Of a stretch of 37,441 nucleotides of DNA, positions 7,744 to 14,482 are shown one piece after another. The translations under genes were made by a program, and so were the position numbers. This stretch comes from DATKSS01 sp049582065 (GTDB taxonomy: Bacteria > Chloroflexota > Dormibacteria > Dormibacterales > Dormibacteraceae), in the NCBI GenBank assembly GCA_049582065.1, contig JBAUTF010000138.1, positions 1 through 37,441 on the forward strand, read 5' to 3'. The stretch's first letter is position 1; every line of letters begins with the position of its first letter. The notes beneath the pieces were generated by a model, which was not told the DNA's origin, did no database searches, and saw only the letters and a program-made list of their open reading frames with translations.

Positions 7744-8541
7744 TCAGTTGTGTCGCCAGGGGGCGGGAAGGAGGTGGGCGAGGATGCGATAGACCTCCGG
7801 GTTGAGCGCCAGCCCGACGTGGCTGCCGTGGACCTCGATCGCGTTCACGTCAGAGCGCAGGCAGGCCTTCCAGTTGACGACTCCATCAGAGCGCGAGTAG
7901 ATGGAGGTCGTCGGCACGCGAGGCGCCGCGGCCAGGTCGCGCAGGAAGCGCTGTTCCACCGAGGCGGGATGGCCGTAGCGAAAGACGTTGTAGAGGTGCG
8001 CGGCCCGCACGCCGGCCATCGTCAGAGGGTGGACGTCGAACGGGTCTTTGATCGGCGAACCCAGCGTGATGACCTGCTCGACGAGGTCCGGCTTGCGGTG
8101 CGCCAGCACCGTGGCGAGGACACCGCCTCGGCTGTGACCTACGAGCGCCACCCGTGAGCCCGTCTTGCGGTTCAACTCGACCAGCGCGTCGATGAGCGGC
8201 TTGAGCATGACCTCCGAGAACATCACGTTGAAGGTCACCCCGGTCATCATCGGGTGGTACCCGACCCGACGCAGCCAATCGAACGGCGTGCGCAGCGTCC
8301 AGTCGCCGGCGAGGAAGCCAGGGATCAACAGGACGGGTTTGCGGCGACCCGACGGCACGTCGACGCCGCGGAAGACGGGGTCGCGGATCAGGCGCAGGTA
8401 TTCAAGGTAGATACGGCCTTCGAGCCACATCGGGGGAATCGGGTCCCATCGCCCCAGGTGGCGAAGCTCCGGCAGGATCGACGCCGCGATCTTCAACCGG
8501 CCGGGGCGTCTGCTATGGGGCGGTTCTGGGGCGGTGGCCAA
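7744..8541 (-). CDS. Alpha/beta hydrolase, LipA/EstA-type lipase-like
   Basis: The 265-aa product has the lipase core: PVLLIPGFLAGDWTLR (oxyanion strand-turn), VGHSRGG (nucleophile elbow with the catalytic Ser), ITLGSPI, IYSRSDGVVNWKACL (catalytic Asp) and HGSHVGLALNPEVY (catalytic His). It likely hydrolyses esters or lipids in the cytosol; no signal peptide is seen. It is clearly paralogous to the gene at 11173, sharing RDPVFRG-V, the PGFL-GDW turn, GHSRGG and NPEVYR. The start is uncertain: the frame opens with TTG at 8541, and an internal ATG at the residue before WLEGRIYLEY (about residue 38) is an alternative. It lies 23 nt downstream of another hydrolase, in a TetR-led operon. Confidence 0.85.
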   Translation of the reverse strand: MATAPEPPHSRRPGRLKIAASILPELRHLGRWDPIPPMWLEGRIYLEYLRLIRDPVFRGVDVPSGRRKPVLLIPGFLAGDWTLRTPFDWLRRVGYHPMMTGVTFNVMFSEVMLKPLIDALVELNRKTGSRVALVGHSRGGVLATVLAHRKPDLVEQVITLGSPIKDPFDVHPLTMAGVRAAHLYNVFRYGHPASVEQRFLRDLAAAPRVPTTSIYSRSDGVVNWKACLRSDVNAIEVHGSHVGLALNPEVYRILAHLLPAPWRHN

Positions 8542-8564
8542 TGTGTTGTTGGGGCTGTTCTCCG

Positions 8565-9458
8565 TTACGAGGCTGCGGCGGGCGCGCGGGCGATTCTATA
8601 CGCGCTCCAGGCGTCCAGGGTGTCCATGAACCGGGCCGGGGTTTCCATCATTGGCACGTGGCCGACTCCATCCAGGACCTCGAGCTGCCAGTCGGGACGC
8701 CGTCGCACCAACGCTCGCGCCGCGGCCACCGGGATCAGGCGGTCGAGGCTGCCGTGGACGAGCAGGGTCGGCGCCTCCACCTGTGCGACGCGCGACCAGA
8801 AACGCGGGTCGGCCATCCGCAGTCCGATCGACCGGGACGCCTGCAGAAACGCGCGGTCGTTCTGGCGCCCGAGATGCCCGCGCTCGCGAGTCAGCTTCAC
8901 ATGGGCCTCGACGATCGCCGGGTCGACACGAGACGCGTCCGCACACACCAGTTCGAGCGCCTGCCGGACAAGACCCTCGGGTCCGAGAGCGCGGGCGCGC
9001 CGGCCCAGGAGATTCTGTGCCAGCCCGGGTATGGAGAGGGCGGCCATCACTCCCAACATCGCCGGCTCCGGGCGGCGGACGTGCACGCCCGGAATCGCCG
9101 GGTCCACGAGGATCATCGCCCTGACCGATTGCCGGTGGGCAGCGGCTTCGAGGATGGAGATGTAGCCCCCCATCGAGTTGCCCATCAGGACCACGGGCTG
9201 CCCGATGACCCGATCGATGAACTCATGAACGAGCGCCGCGTTCGCGCCGACGGCGGCCGAGCGGTTGAACAGCGGGGTCTGGCCGAAGCCGGCGAGGTCG
9301 ATGGCCAGGGCGCGGTAGCTCTCGGCCACCCGCGGGCCCACGGCCATCCAGTTCAGGGCGTTGCCGCCCAACCCGTGCACCATGAGCAGCGGCTCGCCCG
9401 AGCCGCCGAAGTCCAGGTAGTGGACAGGCCCGTCGAGGTCGGCGATTTTATGCCGCAC
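8565..9458 (-). CDS. Alpha/beta fold hydrolase
   Basis: This 297-aa hydrolase starts with GTG. Motifs are MVHGLGGNALNW (oxyanion HG), LAIDLAGFGQTPLF, VVLMGNSMGGYISIL (G-x-S-x-G elbow with the nucleophile Ser), LLVHGSLDRLIPV (acid) and GVGHVPMMETPARF (catalytic His). It resembles the hydrolase/haloperoxidase-like branch that acts on small esters or C-C bonds; the substrate is unknown. The Shine-Dalgarno AGGA overlaps the TAG stop of the TetR gene (9470-9467) with a 7-nt spacer, so the regulator and the hydrolase are co-translated. The downstream lipase-like gene follows after 23 nt. Confidence 0.87.
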   Translation of the reverse strand: MRHKIADLDGPVHYLDFGGSGEPLLMVHGLGGNALNWMAVGPRVAESYRALAIDLAGFGQTPLFNRSAAVGANAALVHEFIDRVIGQPVVLMGNSMGGYISILEAAAHRQSVRAMILVDPAIPGVHVRRPEPAMLGVMAALSIPGLAQNLLGRRARALGPEGLVRQALELVCADASRVDPAIVEAHVKLTRERGHLGRQNDRAFLQASRSIGLRMADPRFWSRVAQVEAPTLLVHGSLDRLIPVAAARALVRRRPDWQLEVLDGVGHVPMMETPARFMDTLDAWSAYRIARAPAAAS

Positions 9459-9467
9459 CGCGTCATC

Positions 9468-10016
9468 CTACGCCAGGATCCCGCCTCCCAACCTCATCAA
9501 GATTTCGGCCACGGCGGCGGCGGACCGCCGGCCGTCCTGGTGCAGGCGGTCGAAGGTCTCGAAAGCGGTCAGGACGCCGATCACGTCCTGGGCCTCCTTG
9601 ATCGAGCAGCCGGGCCTCAACCGGTCCGCAGCGGCCATGCGCTCCGCCAGCAGGCGGTCTGCCTCCGGCTCGCCCCGCATCGCACCGGTCGGGAGGCGGC
9701 GGTAGAGCGCGGGATCGGCGGACCACGCCGAGCAGGCGCCCGAGATCCGCTGTCGCAGCAGGTCTTTCGGATCGCCGGCCAGGTCGCCGGCCACGGCGGC
9801 GAGCCTCGGCGCCAGGGCGTCGAGCAGGCCGGCCCGCGAGCCGAAGCGGTTGTAGACCGTGAGCCGCGAGACTCCGGCCTTCCTGGCCACGGCTCCCACG
9901 CTCAACATCCCGGCGGGCGTGTCCGCCAGCAGATCGCGCGCCGCGGCCAGGATGGCGGCGCGGGTGCGGTCGACCGAGGGTTGGCGTCGGCCCAGGCTGT
10001 AGGCCCGCACTGGCAC
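9468..10016 (-). CDS. TetR family transcriptional regulator
   Basis: This 182-aa regulator has an N-terminal helix-turn-helix typical of TetR: RAAILAAARDLLADTPAGML, then VGAVARKAGVSRLTVYNRFG, with the recognition helix ending in the usual T-x-Y-x-x-F pattern. The C-terminal ligand domain (about residues 60-182) is not recognisable. It starts with GTG and is the first gene of an operon with two hydrolases. It diverges from the DoxX-Rieske gene across a 112-nt spacer. By family precedent it would repress its own operon and/or the divergent genes in response to a small hydrophobic ligand. Confidence 0.92.
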   Translation of the reverse strand: MPVRAYSLGRRQPSVDRTRAAILAAARDLLADTPAGMLSVGAVARKAGVSRLTVYNRFGSRAGLLDALAPRLAAVAGDLAGDPKDLLRQRISGACSAWSADPALYRRLPTGAMRGEPEADRLLAERMAAADRLRPGCSIKEAQDVIGVLTAFETFDRLHQDGRRSAAAVAEILMRLGGGILA

Positions 10017-10128
10017 AGACGTAAATTAACAGACTGTATGTATATGGGATTGCCAAAAGAGGTCTCAGCAGACTCCAAGGCGGCCCCCAGCCGCCCCTCA
10101 GGCAATTCCCGGTAACCTCCCTCGTGAG
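10017..10128. promoter_or_regulatory. Divergent promoter region between tetR and the DoxX-Rieske gene
   Basis: This spacer contains an AT-rich block (10021-10046) with ACAGACTGT (10029-10037), a perfect short palindrome around a central A. It overlaps -10-like hexamers on plus (TATGTA, 10037-10042) and minus (TAATTT, about 6 nt upstream of the tetR GTG). It is a plausible TetR operator. Further right, GGCGGC-CCCCA-GCCGCC (10079-10095) can form a hairpin in the plus leader. Confidence 0.4.
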
Positions 10129-11130
10129 GTGAGCAAGAAGCGCGTCCAGGCTCCGGTCCGGCAGGGGCCCGCGCCCGGCGACCGCTGGCTCGTCTACGGG
10201 ACCGTGCCTCTTCGCATGTTCCTCGGGCTCACGTTCTTCTACGCCGGGCTCCAGAAGATCTCCGATCCCGGCTTCCTGCAGCCCGGCTCCTCTACCTATA
10301 TCGGCACCCAGCTGCAGGGCTTTTCGACCCACTCCCCGATCGGGTTCCTGCTCGACGTCTTCGCCGTGCCGGTCCCGCAGCTGACCGGGGTGGGGGTGAT
10401 CGGGGCCGAGCTGGCGATCGGCGCGCTGGTGCTGTTCGGTCTTGCGACCCGGTGGGCGGCCGCCGCCGGGGCTTTTCTGAGCTTCGTCCTGTTCCTCACC
10501 GCCAGCTGGACCATCCAACCGTATTTCCTGGGCTCGGACAGCATCTACGCGGTGGCGTGGATCACCCTCGTGTTGGTCGGCGACCAGGGCGTCCTGACCG
10601 TCCGGCCCCTGCTGTTCGGACCTCCCGCGACTTCGCCGAGCGGGCGCCCGTCACTGGCTGACGCGCAGCGTCGCCGTTTCCTCCTCCAGATGGGAAGCGC
10701 GGCCGTGGCCGCGGTCTGGGTCCTCGCGCTGCTGCCGCGGACAAGGTTGTCGGGGTCCCAGGTCAGCCAGGGCGGCGGGAGCACCCCGGCCCAAAGCCCC
10801 ACGCCGGTCGCTTCCCCTTCCGGCACCAAGATAGGAGCGCTGTCCGACCTCCAATCGCAGGGATTCCTCAACTTCACGGACCCGGCGACCGGCGACCCGG
10901 CGGTGGCGGTATCGCTCTCCGGCGGTGGCGTGGTCGCCTTCGATGCCGTATGCACACACGCGGGCTGCCAGGTCTCCTACGACACGGGCCTCAAGCTGCT
11001 CGCGTGCCCCTGCCACGGCGCCGAGTTCGATCCGTCTCAAGGCGCGGCGGTCGTCGCGGGCCCGGCGCCGGCCCCGCTTGCGTCCATCGCCCTCCAGGTG
11101 GGCACCGACGGCGGGGTCTACGCCTCCTAA
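10129..11130 (+). CDS. DoxX-family membrane domain fused to a Rieske [2Fe-2S] domain
   Basis: The protein is 333 aa, starting GTG at 10129. Residues about 20-165 carry four hydrophobic helices with the DoxX/TQO-small-subunit pattern (RMFLGLTFFYAGLQKISDPG, then ELAIGALVLFGLATRWAA). An internal basic-hydrophobic segment at about 181-203 (RRRFLLQMGSAAVAAVW) looks like a twin-arginine signal anchor. A Ser/Pro/Gly linker leads to a Rieske domain with CTHAGC (Cys275, His277, Cys280) and CPCHG (Cys293, Cys295, His296), i.e. both cluster ligand pairs and both disulfide cysteines. I infer a membrane-bound electron-transfer protein with the cluster outside, possibly taking electrons from quinol or thiosulfate. 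The partner is not known. Confidence 0.86.
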   Translation: MSKKRVQAPVRQGPAPGDRWLVYGTVPLRMFLGLTFFYAGLQKISDPGFLQPGSSTYIGTQLQGFSTHSPIGFLLDVFAVPVPQLTGVGVIGAELAIGALVLFGLATRWAAAAGAFLSFVLFLTASWTIQPYFLGSDSIYAVAWITLVLVGDQGVLTVRPLLFGPPATSPSGRPSLADAQRRRFLLQMGSAAVAAVWVLALLPRTRLSGSQVSQGGGSTPAQSPTPVASPSGTKIGALSDLQSQGFLNFTDPATGDPAVAVSLSGGGVVAFDAVCTHAGCQVSYDTGLKLLACPCHGAEFDPSQGAAVVAGPAPAPLASIALQVGTDGGVYAS

Positions 11131-11140
11131 GGCCCTGTCG

Positions 11141-11175
11141 CAAGCCTGGTCAAGGCCGACAAAGCCTCAGGCTTG
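11141..11175 (+). repeat. Inverted repeat overlapping the putative lipase start
   Basis: CAAGCCTG (11141-11148) and CAGGCTTG (11168-11175) are perfect inverted repeats with a 19-nt loop. The right arm contains the TTG start codon (11173-11175). The stem could serve as a weak terminator after the DoxX-Rieske gene or limit initiation at the TTG. Confidence 0.4.
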
Positions 11176-11889
11176 ACTCCCATCCACCTACCATCGCTCG
11201 ACGTGAGGCTGTGGGATCCGCTTTCCCTGCGCGAGCTCGGATCGCTGTTGCGCGACCCCGTGTTCCGCGGGCGCGGCGTGCCGCATGGAGACGGGCGGCC
11301 GGTTCTGCTCATCCCAGGCTTTTTGTCCGGCGACTGGTCGCTGGGCGTGATGCACGGCTGGCTGGAGCGGATCGGCTATCAACCGTTCGACTCCGGGATC
11401 GTTTTCAACGTCCGGCACTCCGAGCACATGCTGGCCGGCCTGCGCCACCGCCTGATCGAGGTCCAGGAGGAGGCGGGCAGCAGGGTGAGCCTGATCGGCC
11501 ACAGCCGCGGCGGCCTGCTGGCCAAGGTCCTGTCTCATCGAAGGCCGGAGGCGGTCGAGCAGGCGATCACGTTGGGCGCTCCTCTGGCGGACTGGAGCGA
11601 CCTCGCGACCATCACCCACCACGCTGTCGGCGTGGTCAAGATCGCGAACGAGATCGCGTATGGGCGCAAGCTCAATCCTGAGGGTCGCTTCGACCACGAG
11701 CTCGCCCTGACCCCGGCCGTGCCGACGACCTCGATCTACACACGCTCTGACGACGTTGTGAACTTCCGCTCCTGCCTCCGGCCCGACATCCCGGCACTCC
11801 CGGTCTGGGGCAGCCACAACGGGTTGGTCGTGAACCCGGAGGTGTACCGGCTCCTGGGCCGGCTGCTCGCCCGCCCCAAGCGCCAGTAG
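11173..11889 (+). CDS. Alpha/beta hydrolase, LipA/EstA-type lipase-like (paralogue of 7744-8541)
   Basis: With a TTG start at 11173 the product is 238 aa; GTG codons at 11203 and 11211 are alternatives because no Shine-Dalgarno is seen. Motifs are RDPVFRGRGVP, PVLLIPGFLSGDWSLG, IGHSRGGLLAKVLSHRRPEA (nucleophile Ser), ITLGAPLADW, IYTRSDDVVNFRSCL (Asp) and GSHNGLVVNPEVYRLLGRLL (His). These align throughout with the lipase at 7744-8541, so the two are paralogues on opposite strands around the TetR/Rieske divergence. It likely hydrolyses esters; no signal peptide is visible. The stop codon is immediately followed by the ATG of the EamA gene. Confidence 0.85.
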   Translation: MTPIHLPSLDVRLWDPLSLRELGSLLRDPVFRGRGVPHGDGRPVLLIPGFLSGDWSLGVMHGWLERIGYQPFDSGIVFNVRHSEHMLAGLRHRLIEVQEEAGSRVSLIGHSRGGLLAKVLSHRRPEAVEQAITLGAPLADWSDLATITHHAVGVVKIANEIAYGRKLNPEGRFDHELALTPAVPTTSIYTRSDDVVNFRSCLRPDIPALPVWGSHNGLVVNPEVYRLLGRLLARPKRQ

Positions 11890-12744
11890 ATGGTCGCCGC
11901 GGCCGTCGCCCTGGCCCTCACTGCGGCCGCGATCCATGGAACGTGGAACGTGCTGGTCAAGGTGAGCGGCGACCCACTGGTCACGTTCGAGCGAGCGAGC
12001 TTCGCCGCTGCGTTCGTCGCCACGGCGGCCCTCGTCCCGGCGTGGCTGCTGCTCGGACGGCCAAGCTTCCCTCCGCAGGCTGCGGGCTGGTGCCTGCTCT
12101 CTTCGACTTTCGAGACCGCTTACATGTGGCTCCTGTCGACCGCCTACCGGCGCGGAGACCTCTCGGTCGTCTATCCCATCGCCCGCGGCTCGGCGCCCTT
12201 GATCGCCGTGGTCGTGGCCCTGGCCGTCATCGGTGAGAGGTTGGAGCCGATGCAGCTGGTCGGCGTGGGCCTCCTCCTGGTCGGAATCCTGACTGTGACC
12301 GTCTCACAGGCCAGGGGCCGCGCGACCCTGCCCGCGCTTCTCACCGGCGTCGCGATCGCCCTTTACACGTCGGTCGATCGAGTCGGCGTCAGGCTCACCA
12401 CGCCATGGCTGTATGGGTGGCTGCTCTTCGCATTGATGGCGATCGAGCTCCCCCTCTCGATCCGGATCGCTTCATGGCTGCGACGCGCTCCGGCGCCCGA
12501 TCCCGTGCAGGTCCCGAGCTGGCGCCAATCCGCCGTCATTGGCGCGTTCATGTGGGCGGGATACGTCCTGGTGCTCTGGGCTTTGAGCTTTGCTCCGCTC
12601 GCCGTCGTCGCGCCGGTGCGCGAAACCGCGATCGTCGCGGTAGCGGTCTGGGGCGTATGGCGGCTGCGCGAGCGGAAGGGGGCGGTCGCGAAGCTCGCGG
12701 GGGCGGTCGCGACCCTCGCCGGGGTCGCCCTGCTCGCCGCCTGA
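11890..12744 (+). CDS. EamA/DMT family transporter
   Basis: The 284-aa protein has ten predicted hydrophobic helices arranged as two EamA repeats. AALTAAAIHGTWNVLVKVSG opens the first repeat and AYRRGDLSVVYPIARGSAPL ends its helix pair, a motif typical of drug/metabolite transporters. VVALAVIGERLEPMQLVGVG is followed by the second repeat, with APVRETAIVAVAVWGVWRLRE. Members export amino acids, metabolites or drugs across the cytoplasmic membrane; the substrate cannot be deduced. The ATG follows the lipase stop with no gap, so the two are probably co-transcribed. Confidence 0.9.
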   Translation: MVAAAVALALTAAAIHGTWNVLVKVSGDPLVTFERASFAAAFVATAALVPAWLLLGRPSFPPQAAGWCLLSSTFETAYMWLLSTAYRRGDLSVVYPIARGSAPLIAVVVALAVIGERLEPMQLVGVGLLLVGILTVTVSQARGRATLPALLTGVAIALYTSVDRVGVRLTTPWLYGWLLFALMAIELPLSIRIASWLRRAPAPDPVQVPSWRQSAVIGAFMWAGYVLVLWALSFAPLAVVAPVRETAIVAVAVWGVWRLRERKGAVAKLAGAVATLAGVALLAA

Positions 12745-12836
12745 CAAGCCCTCGAATGCGCCTGTTCCAGCTCGCCTTTTGGGTGGTAAGGTAATTTGGT
12801 CGCCCGGATGTCGGACGATGTTCGCCGCGGTCGGTA

Positions 12837-12881
12837 TCTTCTCGAAAGGACCCGTGCGTTCGTGGCTAGCTTTCGAGAAGA
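12837..12881 (+). promoter_or_regulatory. 12-bp hairpin in the cold-shock 5' UTR next to the ribosome binding site
   Basis: Bases 12837-12848 (TCTTCTCGAAAG) pair perfectly with 12870-12881 (CTTTCGAGAAGA), leaving a 21-nt loop. The 3' arm ends at the A that begins AGGAG (12881-12885), the Shine-Dalgarno of the cold-shock gene (ATG 12893). Cold-shock mRNAs are known to be regulated by temperature-sensitive 5' UTR structure, so this is a candidate RNA switch. Confidence 0.6.
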
Positions 12882-12892
12882 GGAGTAGGGAG

Positions 12893-13096
12893 ATGCCGAC
12901 AGGCACCATCAAGAAGCTGGTCTCCGACCGAGGGTTCGGCTTCATCGCCGCCGAGGACGGAAGGGAGTACTTCTTCCACCGCACCGGCCTTGACTCGAGC
13001 GTGAATTTCGACTCTCTGGCGGGCGGCGAGCGCGTCAGCTTCGAAATCGAGCCGAGCCAGAAGGGCCCGCGCGCGAACCGCATCAAGCTCGCGTAG
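12893..13096 (+). CDS. Cold-shock domain protein (CspA family)
   Basis: The 67-aa single OB-fold protein starts at ATG 12893, preceded by AGGAG 7 nt upstream. It has the two nucleic-acid-binding motifs, RGFGFIAAED (RNP1) and EYFFHRT (RNP2, usually VFFH), and the conserved start GTIKKLVSDRGFGFI. Such proteins bind single-stranded RNA/DNA and melt mRNA structure. An upstream in-frame extension exists but lacks homology and is 5' UTR. A rho-independent terminator follows 14 nt after the stop, so the gene is monocistronic. Confidence 0.95.
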   Translation: MPTGTIKKLVSDRGFGFIAAEDGREYFFHRTGLDSSVNFDSLAGGERVSFEIEPSQKGPRANRIKLA

Positions 13097-13110
13097 CTCA
13101 GTTCCTCAAG

Positions 13111-13143
13111 AGCCGGTCGCGAGCGGCCGGCTTTCTCATTTTT
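13111..13143 (+). terminator. Rho-independent terminator after the cold-shock gene
   Basis: AGCCGGTCGC and GCGGCCGGCT (13111-13132) form a stem of about nine base pairs, including one G-T wobble, around a short GA-containing loop. It is followed by the T-rich tail TTTCTCATTTTT. It is the clearest intrinsic terminator in the window. Confidence 0.88.
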
Positions 13144-13154
13144 AGGGGGCGCTC

Positions 13155-14081
13155 ATGAGCACGTCCGGCACCCCGATCACCTTCGACATCGAGCCGCTCG
13201 GCGGGTACTCCCTCGAAGAGAGCGCGGGCTTCATCGATGCGTGGCACGAGGCGCCATCTGAGGGCGGCACGTCGCAGGGTCATCTGCACCTGGCCTTTTT
13301 GGCCGATGGCGATTGGCGGCTCGCCGGCGTCTGTCTGACCCAGGACCGAAATGGCGTTGTCCACGGCGCCGCCTACGGCGATGCGCCGGTGGATCGCGTC
13401 CACCAGCAGATCGCGCGGATTCTCAGCCTGGACGTCGATGGCAGGTTGTGGCCCGAGGTCGCCGCCCGCGACCCAGTGGTCGCGAGACTGCAGGCGATGT
13501 ACCCCGGTTTCAGACCGGTCAACTGGAGCAACGCGTACGAGGCCGCGGCGTGGTGCCTGATCTCGTCGCGCATCACGATGCGACAGGGCCAGGGCATCAA
13601 GGAGCGCATGAGCCGCGAGCTCGGCGATTCAGTCGACATCCACGGCCAGAGGCTGTACTGCTTTCCTGGACCTGCGGCGCTCATCGGCCTCACCGAGGTC
13701 AGGGGACTGTTCGGCCGCAAGGTCGAGTACCTCCAGAAGCTGGGGCGGGCCGCCTTGGCCGGCGACCTCGACTCGGAGAGGCTGCGCGCCATGGAACACG
13801 ATGAGGCGCTGCAGGCGTTGAAGAAGCTCGCCGGAATTGGCGAGTTCGGAGCCCAGCTTGTGCGCCTGCGGGCGCTCAGCGCCGTCGACGAGCTGCCGAC
13901 ACAGGAACGCCGCCTCCTCGAGGCCGTGCGCAACATGTACGGACTGGCACGAGACCCGGACATGGCCAAGCTGGCCGAGATCGCAGAAGGCTGGCGGCCT
14001 TACCGGATGTGGGTCGCCGTGTGCCTGCGGCGGACGATGTCCGGCGACGCCGGCATGACGCATTCGCGGGCAGCGCGCTGA
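13155..14081 (+). CDS. DNA-3-methyladenine glycosylase II-like (AlkA/HhH-GPD superfamily)
   Basis: The 308-aa protein starts at ATG 13155, with AGGGGG about 5 nt before it. Residues 1-100 match the AlkA N-terminal beta domain layout. Residues 110-290 are helical, with SNAYEAAAWCLISSRITMRQ corresponding to the AlkA helix before the helix-hairpin-helix. The hairpin itself is LKKLAGIGEFGAQLVRLRAL. Family members excise alkylated bases as part of base excision repair. The segment after the hairpin reads AVDELPTQERRLL; where AlkA has its catalytic Asp (P-D-D), this protein has P-T-Q-E. By eye the catalytic Asp is therefore missing or shifted, so activity is uncertain. Confidence 0.82.
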   Translation: MSTSGTPITFDIEPLGGYSLEESAGFIDAWHEAPSEGGTSQGHLHLAFLADGDWRLAGVCLTQDRNGVVHGAAYGDAPVDRVHQQIARILSLDVDGRLWPEVAARDPVVARLQAMYPGFRPVNWSNAYEAAAWCLISSRITMRQGQGIKERMSRELGDSVDIHGQRLYCFPGPAALIGLTEVRGLFGRKVEYLQKLGRAALAGDLDSERLRAMEHDEALQALKKLAGIGEFGAQLVRLRALSAVDELPTQERRLLEAVRNMYGLARDPDMAKLAEIAEGWRPYRMWVAVCLRRTMSGDAGMTHSRAAR

Positions 14082-14086
14082 TCGGA

Positions 14087-14482
14087 TCAGCGCGAGGCGC
14101 TGCGCACCAGCAGCATTGCGGCGGTCCACGAGAGCGAGCCGGTGATCAGAAGGACCCACATCGTCCGGGTGATGAGGTTCAACTCCACGAGGGCGCCGAA
14201 GATGCACATGGCCGCCGCGCCGGCGAGCAGGAATGCGCCGGGCAGCAGGAGCCACGCCGAATACCAGGGCGGCTGAACCGAGTCGCCGTGGTCAAACCAT
14301 CGACCGGCCACGAAAACGAGCACCGCGCCGGTCAGCGCCGGAACGGCCAGCCCCGCCGCCCAGGGCAGCCCGACGGAGCCCGCAGCGGCGGCCACCAGCG
14401 GCTGGACCCCGGCCAGCGCCAGCGCCGCCGGCACCGCAAAGGCAAGGAGCCTGAGGATCGCGCTGGCGGGCGGCATGCTCAC
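14087..14482 (-). CDS. Small integral membrane protein
   Basis: The 131-aa protein has four hydrophobic helices (ILRLLAFAVPAALALAGV, AGLAVPALTGAVLVFVAG, AWLLLPGAFLLAGAAAMCIF, MWVLLITGSLSWTAAMLLV). I chose the GTG at 14482, which overlaps the stop of the glycosidase gene (GTGA); the ATG at 14476 is the alternative. It is the last gene of a four-gene coupled unit (amidase, methyltransferase, glycosidase, this protein). No family is recognised. It may anchor or assist the secreted glycosidase, which is inference from position only. Confidence 0.68.
   Translation of the reverse strand: MSMPPASAILRLLAFAVPAALALAGVQPLVAAAAGSVGLPWAAGLAVPALTGAVLVFVAGRWFDHGDSVQPPWYSAWLLLPGAFLLAGAAAMCIFGALVELNLITRTMWVLLITGSLSWTAAMLLVRSASR

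Noticed and set aside
8541..10115. 524-aa plus-strand open frame across the hydrolase and tetR genes
   Set aside because: It covers two genes with diagnostic motifs on the other strand. Its translation is His/Arg/Gln-rich without any domain, so it is a shadow frame.
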